Below are positions 44,577 through 56,333 of a DNA stretch of 64,000 nucleotides, piece after piece. The DNA comes from Sepioteuthis lessoniana. Taxonomy: Eukaryota; Mollusca; Cephalopoda; Myopsida; Loliginidae. The stretch lies in contig OY757907.1 of the NCBI GenBank assembly GCA_963585895.1, forward strand, positions 111,204,502 through 111,268,501. Reading direction: 5' to 3'. Below the pieces are notes generated by a model. It was given only the letters and a program-made list of their open reading frames with translations, ran no database searches and was not told the DNA's origin. Position numbers and translations under genes: made by a program. Each line of letters opens with the position of its first letter. Within the stretch, counting starts at the first letter, position 1.

Positions 44577-45130
44577 TAAATGTAAGTGCATTGCTATAAT
44601 AAACTTTTCGATTTGATCATCTATTTTTGCAGTCACATACAATTTTTTTTTTAGAATTACAACTATCTCGTATATTTATATGTTGGATAGGTAAAAAGAG
44701 TCAATTTATCTGCCAATGGAAAAAAGAGATGATATCTATGAGTTTTGCGTCCGAAGCATGTGTTCTTAACAGAATTACTAATGACACTCACAATTTACCC
44801 AAAGTCAATCCTTGATTGGCCCAATTTTCGATGTTTCATGCCGTCAGTGGCCAATCAACTCATTACATATATTCCTGTCACCAAAGGATTATTTTCATAA
44901 TCTGTGAATAGAATCCCACTTTTACACAGGGAGGTAATTTTACCAATTATCTGGCGTCGCTTTATCATTGTATTAATAACACATTTGTCCAACTGATATA
45001 ATTTTCAGGATAATAGAAATATCATTTGTAAACGAGTCACAACACACGACTGCGAGGCATCTCATTGTTTTTTTTACTGAATTCTGCGCAACTATATTGA
45101 CTTATATTTTGGAAAAGTTACTTAAAAAGT
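44577..45130. other. Unassigned stretch
   Basis: No gene recognised. Confidence 0.5.
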
Positions 45131-45903
45131 TTAAACGGTCCCTATGTCTAACCCCGTCTATTGACAGGTTATCGATCATATTGAAACCTGATCTCTCTGG
45201 TAAAATAAAACGGGATTTCTTCCACGTTGTGGCTGTGTAAATACTACAGTATGAATGTATCACATGGACCCTAACAAAGGGCGTGGAGAAAAAGTTAGAT
45301 GGGAATTACACAAAAATGTTATGGAAACAGCACTCGTCAAAACAGCAGCTCTATGGTCACTTACCTCCCATCTCACAAGGTATTCAAGACAAACAAGACA
45401 TGCAGAGAACTGTTAGAGAAATCAGAACGAACTCATAAGTGACGTTATCTAATGGATTCCAACACGTGACAGTTTTGGCGGACAAGCGAAGAGTGACAAC
45501 AGTTCTTTGGTGTAATGGTTATCGCCGTAGGAAATGGACACGGCGACACGAGTTCAAATAATGGAAGGGACTGATTGCATTTCACATAGCACTAATACCC
45601 TTGGGAAAGGTATGAATCCAATTATTCTCCCTACAGCTATGGGTAAATAGTAGGGCAGACTAGGTTCTTCAGCCTTGGTGAGGCAACTAGTCTAGGAGAA
45701 GGAAAACTCTGAATTCAAACCTGTTAAACTCCGCTTAAAAATTGACCTTGTGTCATATCCTGCCCGAGCGGAGGGGTCAGTAAATATGGACAACAGCTCT
45801 GTGCGGACACTGGATGCTGTCTACATGAACTCATAGGACCGATTGTTAGAGAGTGAGAGTGTGTGTCAGAGAACTGTACTTGTCAGCGCGCCTTGATAAT
45901 GAT
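45131..45903 (+). pseudogene. LINE-P decayed copy hosting SINE-A
   Basis: Corresponds to the same RT-downstream region as 37276: LSGKIKRDF-type segment (TAAAATAAAACGGGATTTC), the TTAGATGGGAATTACAC and CAGCTCTATGGTCACTTACC blocks, and an end in GATAATGATGATGACG, the TGA-type tail. Multiple stops. Confidence 0.75.
45507..45788 (+). mobile_element. SINE-A inside LINE-P
   Basis: Flanked by GACAACAGTTCT (45495-45506) and GACAACAGCTCT (45789-45800), 11 of 12 identical. The first few bases of the head are missing (starts TTGGTGTAATGG), the rest is near consensus. Confidence 0.9.
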
Positions 45904-45939
45904 GATGACGAAAGCTAAAGAACCCAGTCTACTTGTGTC

Positions 45940-46300
45940 CCATATAGGAAAGTAAACCGTCTAATGAGATGGAGATTTGGGAAATGTGGATTATTCCTTC
46001 ATTGTCATTACTCCCAGATCCACTCTGACTCGGAAGAGTAGCACCTTATAGGGTCCTCTCTATGGGTCAAATACAACAAACTATGTGCGCAACCAAATGA
46101 CTGATGTTAAATTGTGACTTATATAGCAATACTTGAAACCATTTTTCTGAGTGTTAAAGAGTTCAGGCTCGTTGAAGAATCCTATCTACAAAATGTTTTC
46201 ACAAATCATATTTATTTGATATTTATGTATAAACGGGATTTGGCGTTAAATAACCTACGATGGTTGATATGCCATAAAACCAAACTCATATCAGAACTGA
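45940..46300 (+). mobile_element. Repeat C copy, + orientation
   Basis: Head part (TTCATTGTCATTACTCCC, TTATAGGGTCC) to tail (TTGGCGTTAAATAACC, GGTTGATATGCCATAAAACC). Shows the element in the orientation in which its tail matches SINE-E. A SINE-A fragment touches its 5' side. Confidence 0.75.
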
Positions 46301-46978
46301 GAAAATATAGAACCTTACATTTATCAGGGGCATTAGCACAAACTGAAACGCGAACAGACACGTCCAGACTTTAAACTCGGTTCGTTGATTGTATTTTATT
46401 TGACAATGAACCTTATTTCATCAGCTCCCCTTCCAATTGATATTAAAATATTTGATAGATAAAATACTGGCTGGCGCAGAAGTTACAGAGCACTCAATAC
46501 AATAACATTTGACAAATTATTACTCTTTTTTATAACGACTATTTACTTCCTATTGTGTTGACTTTTTTATTCTGCCCCACCCTGTTAACAATGGAAGAGA
46601 CAGGCTTTGAGTCTCTGTCTTATTGGCCAATAAATCGAGAAAATGCTGGTCTTTCTCCTCCCAACATTTTTTTTTTCCAATTTGAAACTAGATATTCTCC
46701 AAATGTAGACATTATTGTCCGAAACAATATTTTATTCATCTTAAAGGCGTAAGTATATTTGAATGATATTTTCTTCCTAACAATGTCAGACATTTTGTTG
46801 TGTCTGAAGAGGAAAAAAAAGTCAAACAAAATCAAGTCAATATACCTAGTTTTTTTTTCTTTTTCAAAATTTTCTCTGAGAGATATTGAAAGATGAAAAA
46901 TGTTCGTTCACATCACTAAGAATAGCTTTGATGTGTCACTGCATTCATAATTTTCGGTCTATTTTATGTCGACTTATT
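46301..46978. other. Unassigned stretch
   Basis: Includes a possible SINE-A head remnant near 46370-46420 (AACTCGGTTCGTTGATTG). No gene seen. Confidence 0.45.
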
Positions 46979-47222
46979 CCGGGTCGTTGGCTTAATGAGT
47001 AGAGAGTTCACCAATGGTCCGGGAGGCCGGGGTTCAATCCCAGATCAAGTTATACCAAAGACTAAAAAAATGGTACTTGATGCTGCCTTGCTTAGCACTC
47101 AACACTACAAGGTGAGGATCAAGGGTAAAGTGAAGAAATCCAGAGAATGGAGTAACGCCCTCTCCTAAATCTCGGTGTGGTAGCTATTGAAAAGGGAGCC
47201 TTCGGGTCACCCTCGACTTTAC
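46979..47222 (+). mobile_element. SINE-B copy
   Basis: Head TTGGCTTAATGAGTAGAGAG, B-box GGGGTTCAATCCCAG, family linker and 3' end, cut at CACCCTCGACTTTA. Confidence 0.85.
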
Positions 47223-47250
47223 TTTTTATCCTTCTTCAGTAGTTTCAAAA

Positions 47251-47395
47251 CTGACTGACTAAATGGCCTGTCAACCCTTCTGGGATGATTTTATGCGTAA
47301 GAGTAAAGAAATCACGCACGTTGGGCATTTATTTTTCTTCCTCGAGGTTAGCGAATCGTCAACTGTACATTTCTGTTTACTTTGCGCACACTTAT
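47251..47395 (-). mobile_element. Repeat F 3' end
   Basis: On the + strand reads GACTGACTAAATGGCC, GTCAACCCTTCTGGGATGA, TTTTATGC, as the F tail at 6606, with a tetranucleotide end (ACTGACTGACTA). Confidence 0.55.
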
Positions 47396-47413
47396 ATATA
47401 AAGCAAAGTGAAA

Positions 47414-47628
47414 GTAAAGTTGGTGACCTTAGTCGTGGGTGACACGAAGGGTCCCTTTTCAATAGCTACTCCACCAAAGTGTAGAGGATGTACAACTCCA
47501 TTCCTAGATTACTCCACTTTACCCTTGATCCGTACCTTATAATGCAAGGCGGTATCAATTACCATTTTTTGAGCCTTTGGTATGACTCGACCTGGGATTG
47601 AACCTCGCTCTCCTGGGCCATTGGTGAC
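47414..47628 (-). mobile_element. SINE-B copy
   Basis: GTGACACGAAGGGTCCC 3' part, TGAGCCTTTGGTATGACTCG linker, GGGATTGAACCTCGC B-box. The head tip is missing. Confidence 0.8.
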
Positions 47629-47629
47629 A

Positions 47630-48003
47630 TTTGCTCAGAGTTGTATAGTTTCAAGTATTCCTATATAGCACTAATCATAACACTCTTTCAATTTATCATT
47701 TCTGCTAACTAGCAATCATTTAACTGTACACAGTTATATGTTTACAAATAACAACCTTTCTTTCGCAATTATAACCTTATGTGACTATTCCAAATACAAT
47801 TAATTTCCATTCATATGGCTTATTCCGATCTAAGACGAATAATTTTGAAAAAGATCTATTTGATCCACACAGGAGACTAACATTCTGTAATAGTGGATGT
47901 GGGAATACTTTTTCTAATGGTTTGTTTGATTGTGTTTTATGGTATATCAACCCTAATAGAATATTTAATACCACCTATTATATATATATATATACACATA
48001 CAC

Positions 48004-48051
<48 letters not shown>

Positions 48052-48366
48052 AAGCAAATCGTCTGCAGGTATCATTTTTAAACAGGCCAGAACTCATTTG
48101 TTTGCACACAGTTAAATTGTTTAAAGTGTAGTTAATGATTAAATAGCTGAATTTGACCCATGGATGGGACCCTAACAAGGACTACCACTCCACATTACAA
48201 CAGACCTGGGACTAAAGGCGATGAAGGGGTACTCCATATTCTACAAACCAATAAGACTGGAGCCTTACCTTCTAATGGTTTATTGTCATATCCAGGACCC
48301 TCGTCGGAGAGGTCTTACTCCTCTTCAGAGATGCAATCAGTGTCTTCTACAGCTCCAACCGATTGG
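47630..48366 (-). mobile_element. Repeat C cluster with (TA)n
   Basis: Core units at 47630-47870, then a C tail (TTTTATGGTATATCAACC) at about 47935, a TA/CA array (47980-48050), TTTGTTTGCACACAGTTAAA core, and a head block ending CCAACCGATTGGCT. Confidence 0.7.
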
Positions 48367-48814
48367 CTTCGTTTTTCTAAGTTTTTTGAAAATTTAAATA
48401 ACACATTGTACCGGTAATCATTTTTCTATCTTGTCCCATTTTCTTTTTGTTATTACTAAAAAGTGGTTACAGTCTTAAAAAATATTGAATGTAATCTGCT
48501 GCAGTTCATCAAGAAGAAAAATAAGATCTCAATTTTACGTATTTAATTTAATCAATCATATCATCTCAATAAAATTAATTTGACGAGTTTCCATAAAATT
48601 CTGCATTTTCCCAAGTGGTACAAATGTCTAAAAAATCAGACGAAAAATCTAAATATTTGCGAACACTTTCCATCCTTTTTTTTGAGCAGTTATCGTGACT
48701 AAGGGCAATACATCGAGAATAAAACTTTCTGAAAGATTACGTAGATTTCTTAACAAAATTTACTATAAAAAACTGTCTCAATAATAATGATAAATAATAT
48801 TAATCAGAAGGAAG
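48367..48814. other. AT-rich stretch
   Basis: No gene recognised. Confidence 0.5.
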
Positions 48815-49565
48815 AAAAAAATTTCCAATATAGCATGGAGAGACTGCAGAAAGGCTTACGACATGACCCCACAACCTTGGATAATAGAATGTTTAAAATT
48901 GTTCATAATCTCCAAGGAAGTTGTGAATTTCATCACGAAAGCAATGGAAAACTATAGAGTAGAACAAACCACAGGACAACGCCAAGCAGACGTAAAATTA
49001 TTAAGAGGCATCTCCCAGAGTGACTCATTATTCTCTCTTCTATTCGTTAGAGCAATGATGTCGCTAAATTATGTTCTAAATTAAGCAATGCAAAGGAGGA
49101 TACAAAAATCGCAAAAAATTAAAGCCGTATCATATATACGGATGATATTTTAAAAAATCCTTGTCGAAAACTTTAGTGTTAAAAATTAATATGCAAACAG
49201 AATCTTCAACCATGGTATAAGGATAGGATTTCGTATTGAGCAGTGTGCTTAGCTAATAATAATAATAATAATAAACGGACAAAAGCGATAAACAATAGAA
49301 GGAACGGAACTATCCAATCAGGTAAGCATTAAAACGATTGTAAAGAAAGAAAGCAATTAATATCTGGGAATCTTAGAAGCAGATACAAACAAGCAAATAA
49401 GGATGAAAAAAAAGTTAGCAAAGAATACTTGAGAACAAGGAAACTGCTAAAAAAACAAACTCAGCCGGGGAAACTTAGAGCAATAGATACCTTGGCAGTC
49501 TCTTTTGCAAGGAACACAGGACCCTTCCTAAATTGGACAAAAGAGTTGCTCAAAAAAATTATTAG
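48815..49565 (+). pseudogene. LINE-Q reverse transcriptase relic
   Basis: Segments in several frames match a non-LTR reverse transcriptase. First comes the palm A motif RKAYDM with catalytic Asp (48860-48862), then WIIECLKLF, FITKAMENYRVE and RGISQSDSLFSLLF (canonical QGD written QSD). After a stop a YTDD catalytic box follows (49135-49146), and further on EYLRTRKLL- and GPFLNWTKELL-like pieces. Stops and frameshifts throughout. A different family from LINE-P; clade not determined. Confidence 0.8.
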
Positions 49566-49654
49566 AACTTAATATACGAGGCTCGTCTCTTAGACTAGCT
49601 TACTCATCACCATGCTACACAAAGCGCCTCTAAAACACGAAGGATTGCCTAAAT

Positions 49655-49790
49655 TAGGCACAAGGACAAAAATATGGGCCACCTAGTCAGAATCAACTTT
49701 ATTACTCAATAGTAATTATCTGTAAGACTAGCTTGTTAATCCTTAGATAACGTTGCCTTACTAGTTGTGCACCAAGTATGGGAAACCTAG
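49655..49790 (-). mobile_element. SINE-G, degraded
   Basis: TAGGCACAAGGAC, GGGCCACCTAGTCAGAATC and a head remnant. Weak. Confidence 0.45.
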
Positions 49791-49831
49791 TAAGAACTCA
49801 TCGGAAATGGTTTCCTAGCTGAGTAAACAAG

Positions 49832-50080
49832 TAAAGTAAAGTGGGCGACTCGAAGGCTCCCTTTTTAATAGTTACTACTCCAAGGTGTAGGGGAGGGCGC
49901 TTCTCCTTTCCCTGGATTTCTCCACTTTACCCTTGATCCTAATCCTCTAATGCTGAGTGCTAAGTAAGGCAGCATCAAGTACCATTTTTTGAGTCTTTGG
50001 GATGACACGACATGGGATTGAACTCTGGTCTCCCGGACCATTTGCAAACACTTTTTATTAGGCCAATTGCCCGGTTACTT
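49832..50080 (-). mobile_element. SINE-B copy with head
   Basis: Contains the complete head (ATTAGGCCAATTGCCCGG on the + strand) and most of the family. A small deletion near the 3' end removes the GCGACCATAGTCGAGG block partly. Confidence 0.85.
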
Positions 50081-50204
50081 ACTTAATGAGCATACAAAGT
50101 GTCATATTATTAAGATTTTAAGTTGAAAGGTGGAGACTTAAAATGATGTAATGAATAAACCTCTTGAATTCATGAATATATTCCAACTTATGAATTTACT
50201 AAGC

Positions 50205-50595
50205 CTCTTCTCTACAGCCAGGATAAGACACAAGGACATAGATTTTAGAGCGATCTTCAGCTGGTCCGAATTAAGAATTTTCATTGTTCTTGATTGGTTA
50301 CCATAGTAAAGCTATTTACCAAAGGATGGTGGTATAAGAGATTGTCATGGTCCGTTAACGAAAAGTTTTCTCGTTTCCAAAAGATACCCGCATCAATAAA
50401 ATTTAAATTAAAAATAAGATCCTCCAAAAAAAAAGTCCCACATCGGCTTATCCAAATTGCGCTTTTAAACTGGACGAAGTTGGATTCATGGCTATCTCAG
50501 AGGCCTAAAAAATGAAACGCTAAATCCTCGTCCAGGATGTGAACTCGGGTCACAGAGTCAATTTTCTATGACGGTAACCATAACGCTGCTCCCAT
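50205..50595 (-). mobile_element. SINE-A, disrupted
   Basis: 3' part at 50205-50315 (AGACACAAGGACA, GGTTACCATAGTAAAG) and head part at 50525-50595 (CGTCCAGGATGTGAACTCGG, GACGGTAACCATAACGC). About 200 bp of unrelated sequence separates them. Confidence 0.6.
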
Positions 50596-50762
50596 TTTTA
50601 TTCTATAGTTTCTTTACTTGAGTTTCCTCGTTTGTAAAGTCTTATTTGTTTTTCATCTTTTTTCGCTTTTCTTTCTTTCAACAAATTTCTAATCAATTTA
50701 CCATTATTTCTCCGCATTTTCTTCCCTTTTTGTGTTGTCAAAATGATGCCTATACTTTTGCA

Positions 50763-51014
50763 GTTGGTTTGGTTTGGTTTCTTTGTTTAATGGCATATTA
50801 ATCTATGTGGGTTGTTTAAAGCCAAAACCGACCTTGAAGAAGATCAGTAGTGATACTATATTCAACCCATTGCTCGAGGAATTAGTGGGTGGTTCTTACC
50901 GTTCCCTAGTGTCTTAGTTCGAAAATGAACTTAATAGCTTTAGTAGAGATCGAACTCGCTTACTATGATGTTTCAGTCCAGAAGGTTAGCCCCTACGTCA
51001 CGGGGATTCCCTTA
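50763..51014 (-). mobile_element. SINE-E copy
   Basis: Starts GGTTTGGTTTCTTTGTTTAA, head at right with GATCGAACTCGCTTAC. TTTTGCA at 50756-50762 and 51015-51021 may be the target duplication. Confidence 0.85.
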
Positions 51015-51089
51015 TTTTGCAATTGATTTCGTTGCTCTGTATTCTGTATTTTGTAATCATTATTTTCCATAAAATTAAAAGGTAAATAA

Positions 51090-51303
51090 AGTTTTCGACT
51101 GTCGACGAGGGCGACCCGAAGTTTCCAACAGAGGCGTTGGGAAAGGCGTTACTCCATTCCCTAAATTGCTCCACTTTACCCTTGGTCCATACCTTATAAT
51201 ACTGAGTGTTAACCAAGGCGGCATCAAGTACAATTTTTTTGAGTCTTTGGTATAACTCGACCTGGGATTGAACTCCGGTCTCCCGCACCATTAGCAAACA
51301 ATG
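51090..51303 (-). mobile_element. SINE-B, diverged
   Basis: GGGCGACCCGAAG, CTTGGTCCATACCTTATAA, TGAGTCTTTGGTATAACTCG, GGGATTGAACTCCGG. Head tip missing. Confidence 0.8.
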
Positions 51304-51439
51304 AGGTAAATATTGGAAATTCATTCTCTGCTTAACTGGAAAAACTTAATTGTTTATTTTTAAATTCAAGTTGCTTAAGAACAAACACCAATCAAGTTTT
51401 GAAGAATGATCACATGACAATATAGCCAAAATGTCAAAT

Positions 51440-51860
51440 GCCGTTACTTTTTTTTTTTAATGTTTTTTTTCTTTGGTTTTCTTTCATTAATTTTATATTC
51501 AATTTTCATTATTTTCTTCCCTTCCTCCTTTTGTATCTTTTTCAAATTCTCTCTTTTATATTATTGTTCCTTCTTTGGCTATTTTTTATCATATAATCCA
51601 CCCTTTTTTTTTAAAAAACTTTCGGTATATTTTCCTCTACTCTTCACTTTATTCTTTATTTCCTAATTTTCTGACCTTGTTAACTTGTTTTTTTAATGCA
51701 TTTTTTCACTTTTTCATAATTAAAAAAAAGGAAAGTATTTTCATCACTTATCACCTTCTCCTCCTCCTCCTCTTCCCTGTTCCTATCTGTCTCTCCTGTG
51801 GTATGCTATTGTTAAACCTCTCCCCATTTTCTCTCCTCACTCAATACCCACTCTCAGTAA
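51440..51860 (+). repeat. Pyrimidine-rich tract
   Basis: Strongly T/C-biased + strand with CTCCTC runs near 51770. Long reading frames here (about 96 codons) reflect low complexity. The following 250 bp are unassigned. Confidence 0.75.
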
Positions 51861-52116
51861 CATAACTCGACCAGTACAAATCACATGTTATGAGTTACAC
51901 CCTAACAATGTTAACAGGCATAGTTCATTCTATATTGGTGCTGTCACTAATTGTGGACGTAAGCTTGTGGGTGCGATTCTGACTATGTGACTGAGAATAA
52001 AGGAATACATGGCATGTTTGAAAATGTTTTCTAAATGGAAAAAAAGTTTGTCAAGTATGACACAAGGCCACAGTGATAAAATATTCGGGTTTACTTGCTA
52101 TCTAAAATTCTATACT

Positions 52117-52350
52117 GCCCGGTCGGTGAGGCTTAGAATAAGGAATAAGACCCAGCCCTCCCTTAAAAAGGAGTGTCCTGGCATAACACTAAACTACATC
52201 TGATGGGGAGGCTCCATTTTAGAGATATGGGGAGTGTGGAGTAACCCCTAATTGCTATTTGTTCAAATCCAGTCTGACCGGCAGTACTTGTTAGGGTCCT
52301 ATTAATTGGTCAAACAACTAAATCTGTTTAAGAATTCATCCAATTCGATA
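52117..52350 (+). mobile_element. Repeat C head part, + orientation
   Basis: AAGGAGTGTCCTGGCATAAC, CATCTGATGGGGAGGCTCC, GGGTCCTATTAATTGGTCAA in order. The tail is not present. Confidence 0.7.
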
Positions 52351-52399
52351 GTGTGCAGAAAAAAAAATCCGTACCAATAATTGATAAAGAACGGAAAAA

Positions 52400-52510
52400 A
52401 CTGACCATACAAAAAACGCGATTCCCTAACCTTTAGGCATAGATTAATCCTAGATGTCTTGACATGCCGTTAACATCAATCATTCAAGATTCTACGGTAG
52501 ACATTCCGAT
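52400..52510 (+). mobile_element. Repeat F 3' end
   Basis: GCGATTCCCTAACC, TTGACATGCCGTTAACATCA and ATCATTCA tail. Parallels 55340-55435. Confidence 0.6.
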
Positions 52511-52599
52511 TGTTTACAAAACTACAAGAGGTCGCTTTTGATTGAAAACACTATCACCGGCTTTCAAGATAAGTTCGCTGAGAGTTGTTTTAGGGAAGA

Positions 52600-52812
52600 G
52601 GCGTCCTCGTAGCGTAGTAGCTAACAGTGACATGGTAATAGATGAGTTCGAACTCTAGTCGTGCTATTACATTCACTTTTGGACAAAATACTTTTGGTAG
52701 AGGTATTAACTTCCTTATCCGTCCAGCTATGGTTTAAATTATCCCTATTACCTTCTACAAGGAAAACTTTGGCGTTAACTAACTCACTAAGGTTGATATG
52801 CCATTAAAAACA
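52600..52812 (+). mobile_element. SINE-E, + orientation
   Basis: Head GTCCTCGTAGCGTAGTAGC, B-box GAGTTCGAACTCTAG, tail GGTTGATATGCCATTAAA. Shows the direct order tRNA-like head to shared tail. Confidence 0.85.
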
Positions 52813-53815
52813 AAGATACGAAACGAAAATTATTTTTTGGCGATTAATGAAGTAATAAAGTGTAAATAAAATATAAAACCAATAATAAAATACTAAAATA
52901 AAATATTCCACGCTTATTCTTCTACAGACAGTTAAACTTTCGACTCTCTAAAAGAACACATCCTTCGGGCCTTGCCAGCTTACTGAATAGACATGCGTTT
53001 TGCAGCCTCTCCAAAATGAAGTGTCATCCTCTACAACTTCTGTGATAATAATTAATGAGCTTTAAAAATTCTATTATCCCACCATGTTCCAATATCAAAA
53101 TGTCCAAACCTAAGTAAAAAGATGGGCTGGTGAAGAAAGTACTTATAAAATTTAGGTGTAAAAGTGACTATTTTGTTAATTGCCACAATTTCACTGTGAA
53201 AGAATATATTCAAAGTAATTTAGGTCGAATCCCTACTCAACATTGGCATATCCAATAATATTCTAAAACTGAATAAACGGGAAAAATAAGGTAAGCTCAT
53301 TTACAAACACAAAATCATTTAATGCAACATACAAGTAGTACTGAAAAGAATATACAAATGTATCCCAACTGATGAAAGAAACAGATCTTTTCATGAACAA
53401 GCAGTATATGAAAGGAGTGCCAAAATGGTATAAGTCTTACATGATTAGCAATGCAATATTAAAAGCGAGGAAAAGAGACACGATCTTCACTGTTCGAAGA
53501 ACAGAGACAATAAAGAACCCGAGATGGATTATAAGATTGTCATGTGACCGTCAGTGGACCCGCACTTGATACAAGGGAGACAATTATTTGTCTCCCTCAA
53601 CCCTCAAGTCACACCCGTTTTTCGTACTCCCTCCATTTCGGAGTCTCAAGTTTAAGACTACTCAATCTAAAGGTTATGACGTTTTGCATTGTCTAAGAAT
53701 CTGCCAGAAGACAAGCAGATCATTGTTTATTATTTGCATTCTTTCTGGGTGATCAGCGCTCATTTTAATTGTTAATCTGTTACTGCCACAGCAAAGTGAC
53801 CGATCATGGATGTAA
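52813..53815. other. Unassigned stretch
   Basis: Reading frame 53372-53569 is somewhat less biased than its neighbours but has no recognisable domain. No family repeats. Confidence 0.45.
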
Positions 53816-54066
53816 TTATCCAACCCCTCCGCTTAGGAAGCTCATTTTTTAAAGGAAGTAAAGCCAGTTTGCATTCAGAGTTTTGCTTTTCCTAAACTGG
53901 TTGCCTTACGAAGTCTAAAATAAATCCGTCTGCCCTCCTATCTATCTATATAGAGAAAGAAGTGATGGATTCATGTCCCACCCACCTAGAATAAGCGCAA
54001 AGGATGGTATCCGAGATTTGAGCAAAATTTCCTATGACAATAACCGCTATAATAACCTTGCCTCGA
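53816..54066 (-). mobile_element. SINE-A, diverged
   Basis: CCAACCCCTCCGCTTAGG, CAGAGTTTTGCTTTTCC, GGTTGCCTTACGAAG and GACAATAACCGCTATAA head. Confidence 0.75.
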
Positions 54067-54113
54067 AAAAGGCGTGTAATTTAAATCTCCCTTGAATTCA
54101 CTAACAATTATAT

Positions 54114-54672
54114 TGTTGTATATTGACCGGGCTGTCAAAATAGCAAATGCACCTATGTAAATAACAGGTGCATCCTGTCGAGGAATAGCCGAGTATAGCC
54201 TTGACCATGGATGAGTTGAATGAGTGCAATTTGTGACGCCCACAAGAAGAAGGTGGGCGTTGAACTACTCTATAACTCAGTGAAGACAGGAAGTCAGTCA
54301 GTTTGGAGATCAGACCAGTTGGAGAAAGATGCGGTAGAGAAATCCAGCACCCAGCAGAGGGAGCCCTCAGGCCCTTGATTGAGAGTTGGAGATCAGACGA
54401 GTGGAGATAAAATGCGGTAGAGAAAACCAGCACCCAGAGAGGCTAGGCCCCCGGTTGAGCAGCCCAAGAGAACGGGAAAGAAATACTGATGGCCAATAGA
54501 GTTGGGGGGGTCAATACGTTGCAGTTCTGTTCGGTCTCCAACTCCCTCTCACACACAACCCTTTCAAATAAAGTGAGAGGTATATTTTTCTAAGAGACTG
54601 TGTCGCTCGTCGTCTTTATTATTGTGTGTCGTTGTGTTTTGCATGCATGCATCTGCATATGAGTATACAACA
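54114..54672 (+). mobile_element. LTR1 solo LTR, + strand
   Basis: 559-bp LTR from TGTTGTATATTGACC to GTATACAACA with ATAT on both sides (54110-54113, 54673-54676). AATAAA at 54567-54572. An 84-bp-period direct repeat lies in the U3-like part (54302-54361, 54386-54442). Longest and most divergent LTR1 here. Confidence 0.85.
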
Positions 54673-54799
54673 ATATTCCATGAGAAGACAGAAATTTACC
54701 AAGTTCAAAAATCAGTGAACAACTGCTTTATCTATTGCTGGATGTGACATGTTAATAAGTAGAGGGAAACGATTATTTTTATACATTTGTGCTTAGTGT

Positions 54800-54935
54800 T
54801 CCTAAGTGAGTAGACATTGATTAATGCCTTTTCCAAGAGCATAAGCGCAAAACGAAACGCAGTCTCAAGCGGGATTTGAAGTCTGGTCACTGCATCCATT
54901 TCCGGTGACAATAACCGTTACGCTAACCGAGTCTC
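54800..54935 (-). mobile_element. SINE-A head half
   Basis: CCTTTTCCAAGAGCATAAGC, GGGATTTGAAGTCTGG, GACAATAACCGTTACGC. The 3' half is missing. Confidence 0.65.
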
Positions 54936-55011
54936 AACCGAGTGTTAATATCGTATAAAAAAATTTGGTCATTCCAACGAGTCATCTTTAAAGAATACTT
55001 ACACGTTTTTA

Positions 55012-55285
55012 CCCAACCTATCCACAACTGCAGAGTCTGACAAAAGATCATGTTTTTTAAGCGGAGTTTAACTGGTCTGAATTCAGAGTTTTCCTTCTCC
55101 TAGACCGGTTGCCATACCAAGGTTAAAGAACCAGTCTACTTTATTATATACCCATATATGAAGGGAGAATAGTTGAATGCATACCTTTTACTAAGCACTG
55201 ACACTACGTGAAATACTAACATTCTCGTCCTAGATTTGAACTGAATTCTTTGGACGATAACCATTACCCCACGGGCGCCTCATCC
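55012..55285 (-). mobile_element. SINE-A, full length but old
   Basis: All blocks in order, from AAGCGGAGTTTAACTGG to ACCATTACCCCACGGGCGCC. Confidence 0.85.
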
Positions 55286-55339
55286 AATAATACTTACAGT
55301 TCATCATGAAATGAGGTACACTTGCCGTTACGGCTTATG

Positions 55340-55435
55340 TAGCCGGATTTGTAAGTGTACAATGAACGCAATTCTATAACCTATAGGTATAAAATAACCC
55401 GACTGGTTGACATGCCACTTCAATCAATCATTCAG
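55340..55435 (+). mobile_element. Repeat F 3' end with tetranucleotide tail
   Basis: GAACGCAATTCTATAACC, GTATAAAATAACCCGACTGG, TTGACATGCCACTTCA, AATCAATCATTC. Confidence 0.65.
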
Positions 55436-56333
55436 TGAATTTATATCCTATAGCTCTCACATTTAGATACCCGAAACGAAGATTGACTACACTAAAAGGT
55501 AATGGGTTGTCATTTTTTAACTGAGCGTTTTAATCGGTTCAAATCGTATTCAAACACTTCCAAACCCGATTCAGTACTTTAACCATCTAGCTGCTCTGGA
55601 GACAGACATCCGATTATTTGCTTGTATGTTTGAGTGCATCTACAGACATACATTCTCTACGTCACTATCATTGTGATTTTTTACTCGCATTGTTGTTCCA
55701 TTCATTGTCCTTTTTTCCTTTCTATGTCCCCACCCCGTCTCTTAATTCACCCGAACCGATCATCCTATTTCTCTGTCTGTCATGTTGCTTTCTGATGGAG
55801 CCGGATTTGTCAAGCAATTCTATTTTTATGGGAATTGTTACTTGTCCAAACTTTGGTTTTTGGGTCCTTCCCCACCGTGTTTTTTTTTTCTTCTTTTTTT
55901 TTTGCGAATTACTATCATGCGTGTAATTTAGTCATCTTGTTCAATTAATTACTACGGGTGAGAATGAGTGCACGGCTAAATGCTGTGTGAATGTCGCCGA
56001 ATGCGCATGCGCATCAGAGATTCGTGTGTCGGTAGCTCAGCCACAATTTTTACAAATAGGCGAGTATATATATATATATATAGTACAAAACCATCTGTAC
56101 TTGATGATAGATTTTGCTGTAAACCGTACAGAATTCATTCCAAACTGACACGAATGAAATCTTCTACCGAATCGGCCTTGATACCAAATTCTTTTTAAAG
56201 TTCCCTATAAGGGAAAAAAGAAAAAAAAGGGAAGAGAAAGAAAAACAGAAAAAAGAAGGGAAATAAAAACTTTGCTTGTTCGACAATCTCCTAACATGTT
56301 GAGGAAAAACTAATAGCGAAAATGAAAACAATT
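55436..56333. other. Unassigned stretch
   Basis: Pyrimidine-rich 55660-55910, short (TA)n at 56064-56082. Frame 55618-55926 is pyrimidine-biased and not convincing. Confidence 0.5.

Noticed and set aside
55618-55926. 102-codon + frame with hydrophobic, membrane-like sequence.
   Set aside because: Sequence is pyrimidine-rich; Leu/Phe/Ser bias follows from base composition. The same applies to 51460-51865.
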